A stretch of 64,000 bases of DNA from Hanleya hanleyi. Its lineage: Eukaryota > Mollusca > Polyplacophora > Lepidopleurida > Hanleyidae. Shown here piece by piece: positions 63,085-64,000 of this stretch (its first letter is position 1; each line of letters opens with the position of its first letter). Under the pieces are notes generated by a model. The model was not told the DNA's origin, searched no databases, and saw nothing but the letters and a program-made list of their open reading frames with translations. The DNA lies in the NCBI GenBank assembly GCA_036873755.1, contig JAVTVY010048055.1, positions 1-64,000 of the forward strand, in the 5' to 3' direction. The translations under genes were made by a program, and so were the position numbers.

Positions 63085-63800
63085 TTCAATAGCCTTGTGC
63101 TTTACCACCCAACATTGCTGTGTACCAAATTTGAAGTCTCTAGCTGCAACGGTTCGGCTTTTAGAACGTTCACATCGTCATGTGGATATTTTTCATTATG
63201 TTGCCATGGAAACCACAAATATCAACAAAATGTCCCCAATTTCAATAGGCTTGTGCTTTACCATGCAACAATGCTGTATACCAAATTTGAAGTCTCCAGC
63301 TGTAACGGTTTGGCTTTTAGAGCATTCACATCGTAATGTGAATATTTTTCGTTATGTTGCCATTGAAACCACAAAAGCCACCAAAATGTCCCCAATTTCA
63401 ATAGGCTTGTGCTTTACCAAGCAACAATGCTGTATACCAAATTTGAAGTCTCCAGCTGCAACGGTTCGGCTTTTAGAGCATTCACGTCGTAATGCGGTTA
63501 TTTTTCGTTATGTTGCCATGGAAACCACAAAAACCACCAAAATGTCCCCAATTTCAATAGGCTTGTGCTTTACCACCCAACAATGCTGTATACCAAATTT
63601 GAAGTCTCTAGCTGCAACGGTTCACCTTTGAGAGCAATCACGTCACCATATGGATATTTTTCGATATGTTGCCATGGAAACCACAAAAATCAACTAAATG
63701 TGCCCAATTTCAATAGGCTTGTGCTTTACCACCCAACAATGCAGTATACCAAATTTGAAGACTCTAGCTGGAACGGTTCACCTTTTAGAGCGGTCACGTC
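63085..63800 (+). repeat. 156-bp tandem repeat
   Basis: Five units (GTGCTTTACCACCCAACAAT at 63097, 63252, 63409, 63565, 63721), each with ACCAAATTTGAAGTCTC, AGCTGCAACGGTTCGGCTTT and TTATGTTGCCATGGAAACCA. The period is 52 codons, which explains the 178-codon plus-strand frame at 63095-63631. That frame is not a gene. Confidence 0.93.
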
Positions 63801-64000
63801 GTTCATCCTGCCAGCCAGCCAGCCGGACAGCGTGACGACATGATGGGATAAAAATATGGGCCGAGGGGAGCCACTTTCGACAGGCATCTGACTTAGCACT
63901 AGATAAATAAGTGTTAAAAATTTGGTGGTTGTGTCTCCAGCGGTTTTGCCTAAAATGCGGTAACAGACGGACATACCTGGCGATGACAATATCCCGAGGC
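63801..64000. other. window end, repeat flank
   Basis: The tail of the same dispersed family (CCAGCCAGCCAGCCGGACAG, then GGGCCGAGGGG). No gene seen. Confidence 0.5.

Overview
This is nuclear DNA from an intron-rich animal, most likely a lophotrochozoan and probably a mollusc. The evidence is short coding exons with GT-AG introns, AATAAA-type poly(A) signals, abundant minisatellites and TIR/foldback elements, DIRS-like and Penelope-like retroelements, and a dispersed SINE-like motif (TTTAACGTCGCTTTCAACA, about 10.84 kb) of a kind common in mollusc genomes. There are no bacterial operons, RBSs or CRISPR arrays. Most of the long open frames are not genes. They run through tandem repeats whose period is a multiple of three, or they are chance frames.

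Two real genes can be read, both on the minus strand. (1) A compact two-exon gene (4184-5513) encodes a 256-residue protein with an N-terminal CARD split by one phase-0 intron, followed by an acidic/proline-rich linker and a predicted coiled coil. It is probably a death-fold adaptor. (2) The 3' half of a large gene spans 58510 to 25362. I reconstructed 16 exons (2231 nt, 743 codons plus a split codon) whose splice phases all agree. The first ten exons match the C-terminal half of animal VWA3B, including the Tudor-like DUF4537 region (GQKVIARDEHDGLYYPG, then PLLRVGDYVFVRV). The last six add an RS-rich segment, a coiled coil and a second Tudor-like module (EVLARWSDDGWYYRG). The VWA domain and start codon should lie beyond 64000, and the stop codon was not found.

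Layout. 1-2060: 40-bp minisatellite. 2395-3908: foldback element. 4184-5513: CARD gene. 5720-9425: 52-bp satellite with an 888-bp higher-order duplication. 9426-18267: intergenic DNA with three inverted-repeat elements and old dispersed repeats. 18268-24890: a decayed DIRS-like tyrosine-recombinase retroelement with inverted terminal repeats and an internal complementary region. 25362-58510: VWA3B-like gene. Its introns hold a TA-flanked element with an unrecognised terminal exon, a perfect-looking hairpin, a Penelope-like fragment, a roughly 49-copy 72-bp array across one splice acceptor, two related TIR elements with TNA target duplications (one carrying the first exon of a SAM-domain gene), a head-to-head tRNA-like palindrome, a hAT-like element and several minisatellites. 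58511-64000: dispersed and tandem repeats, presumably an upstream intron of the same gene.

The most unusual items are the splice-acceptor satellite at 37.94-41.5 kb, the SAM-exon-carrying TIR element at 50.48-51.52 kb, the DIRS-like element with its intact end-junction copy, and the RS/coiled-coil/Tudor extension of VWA3B.
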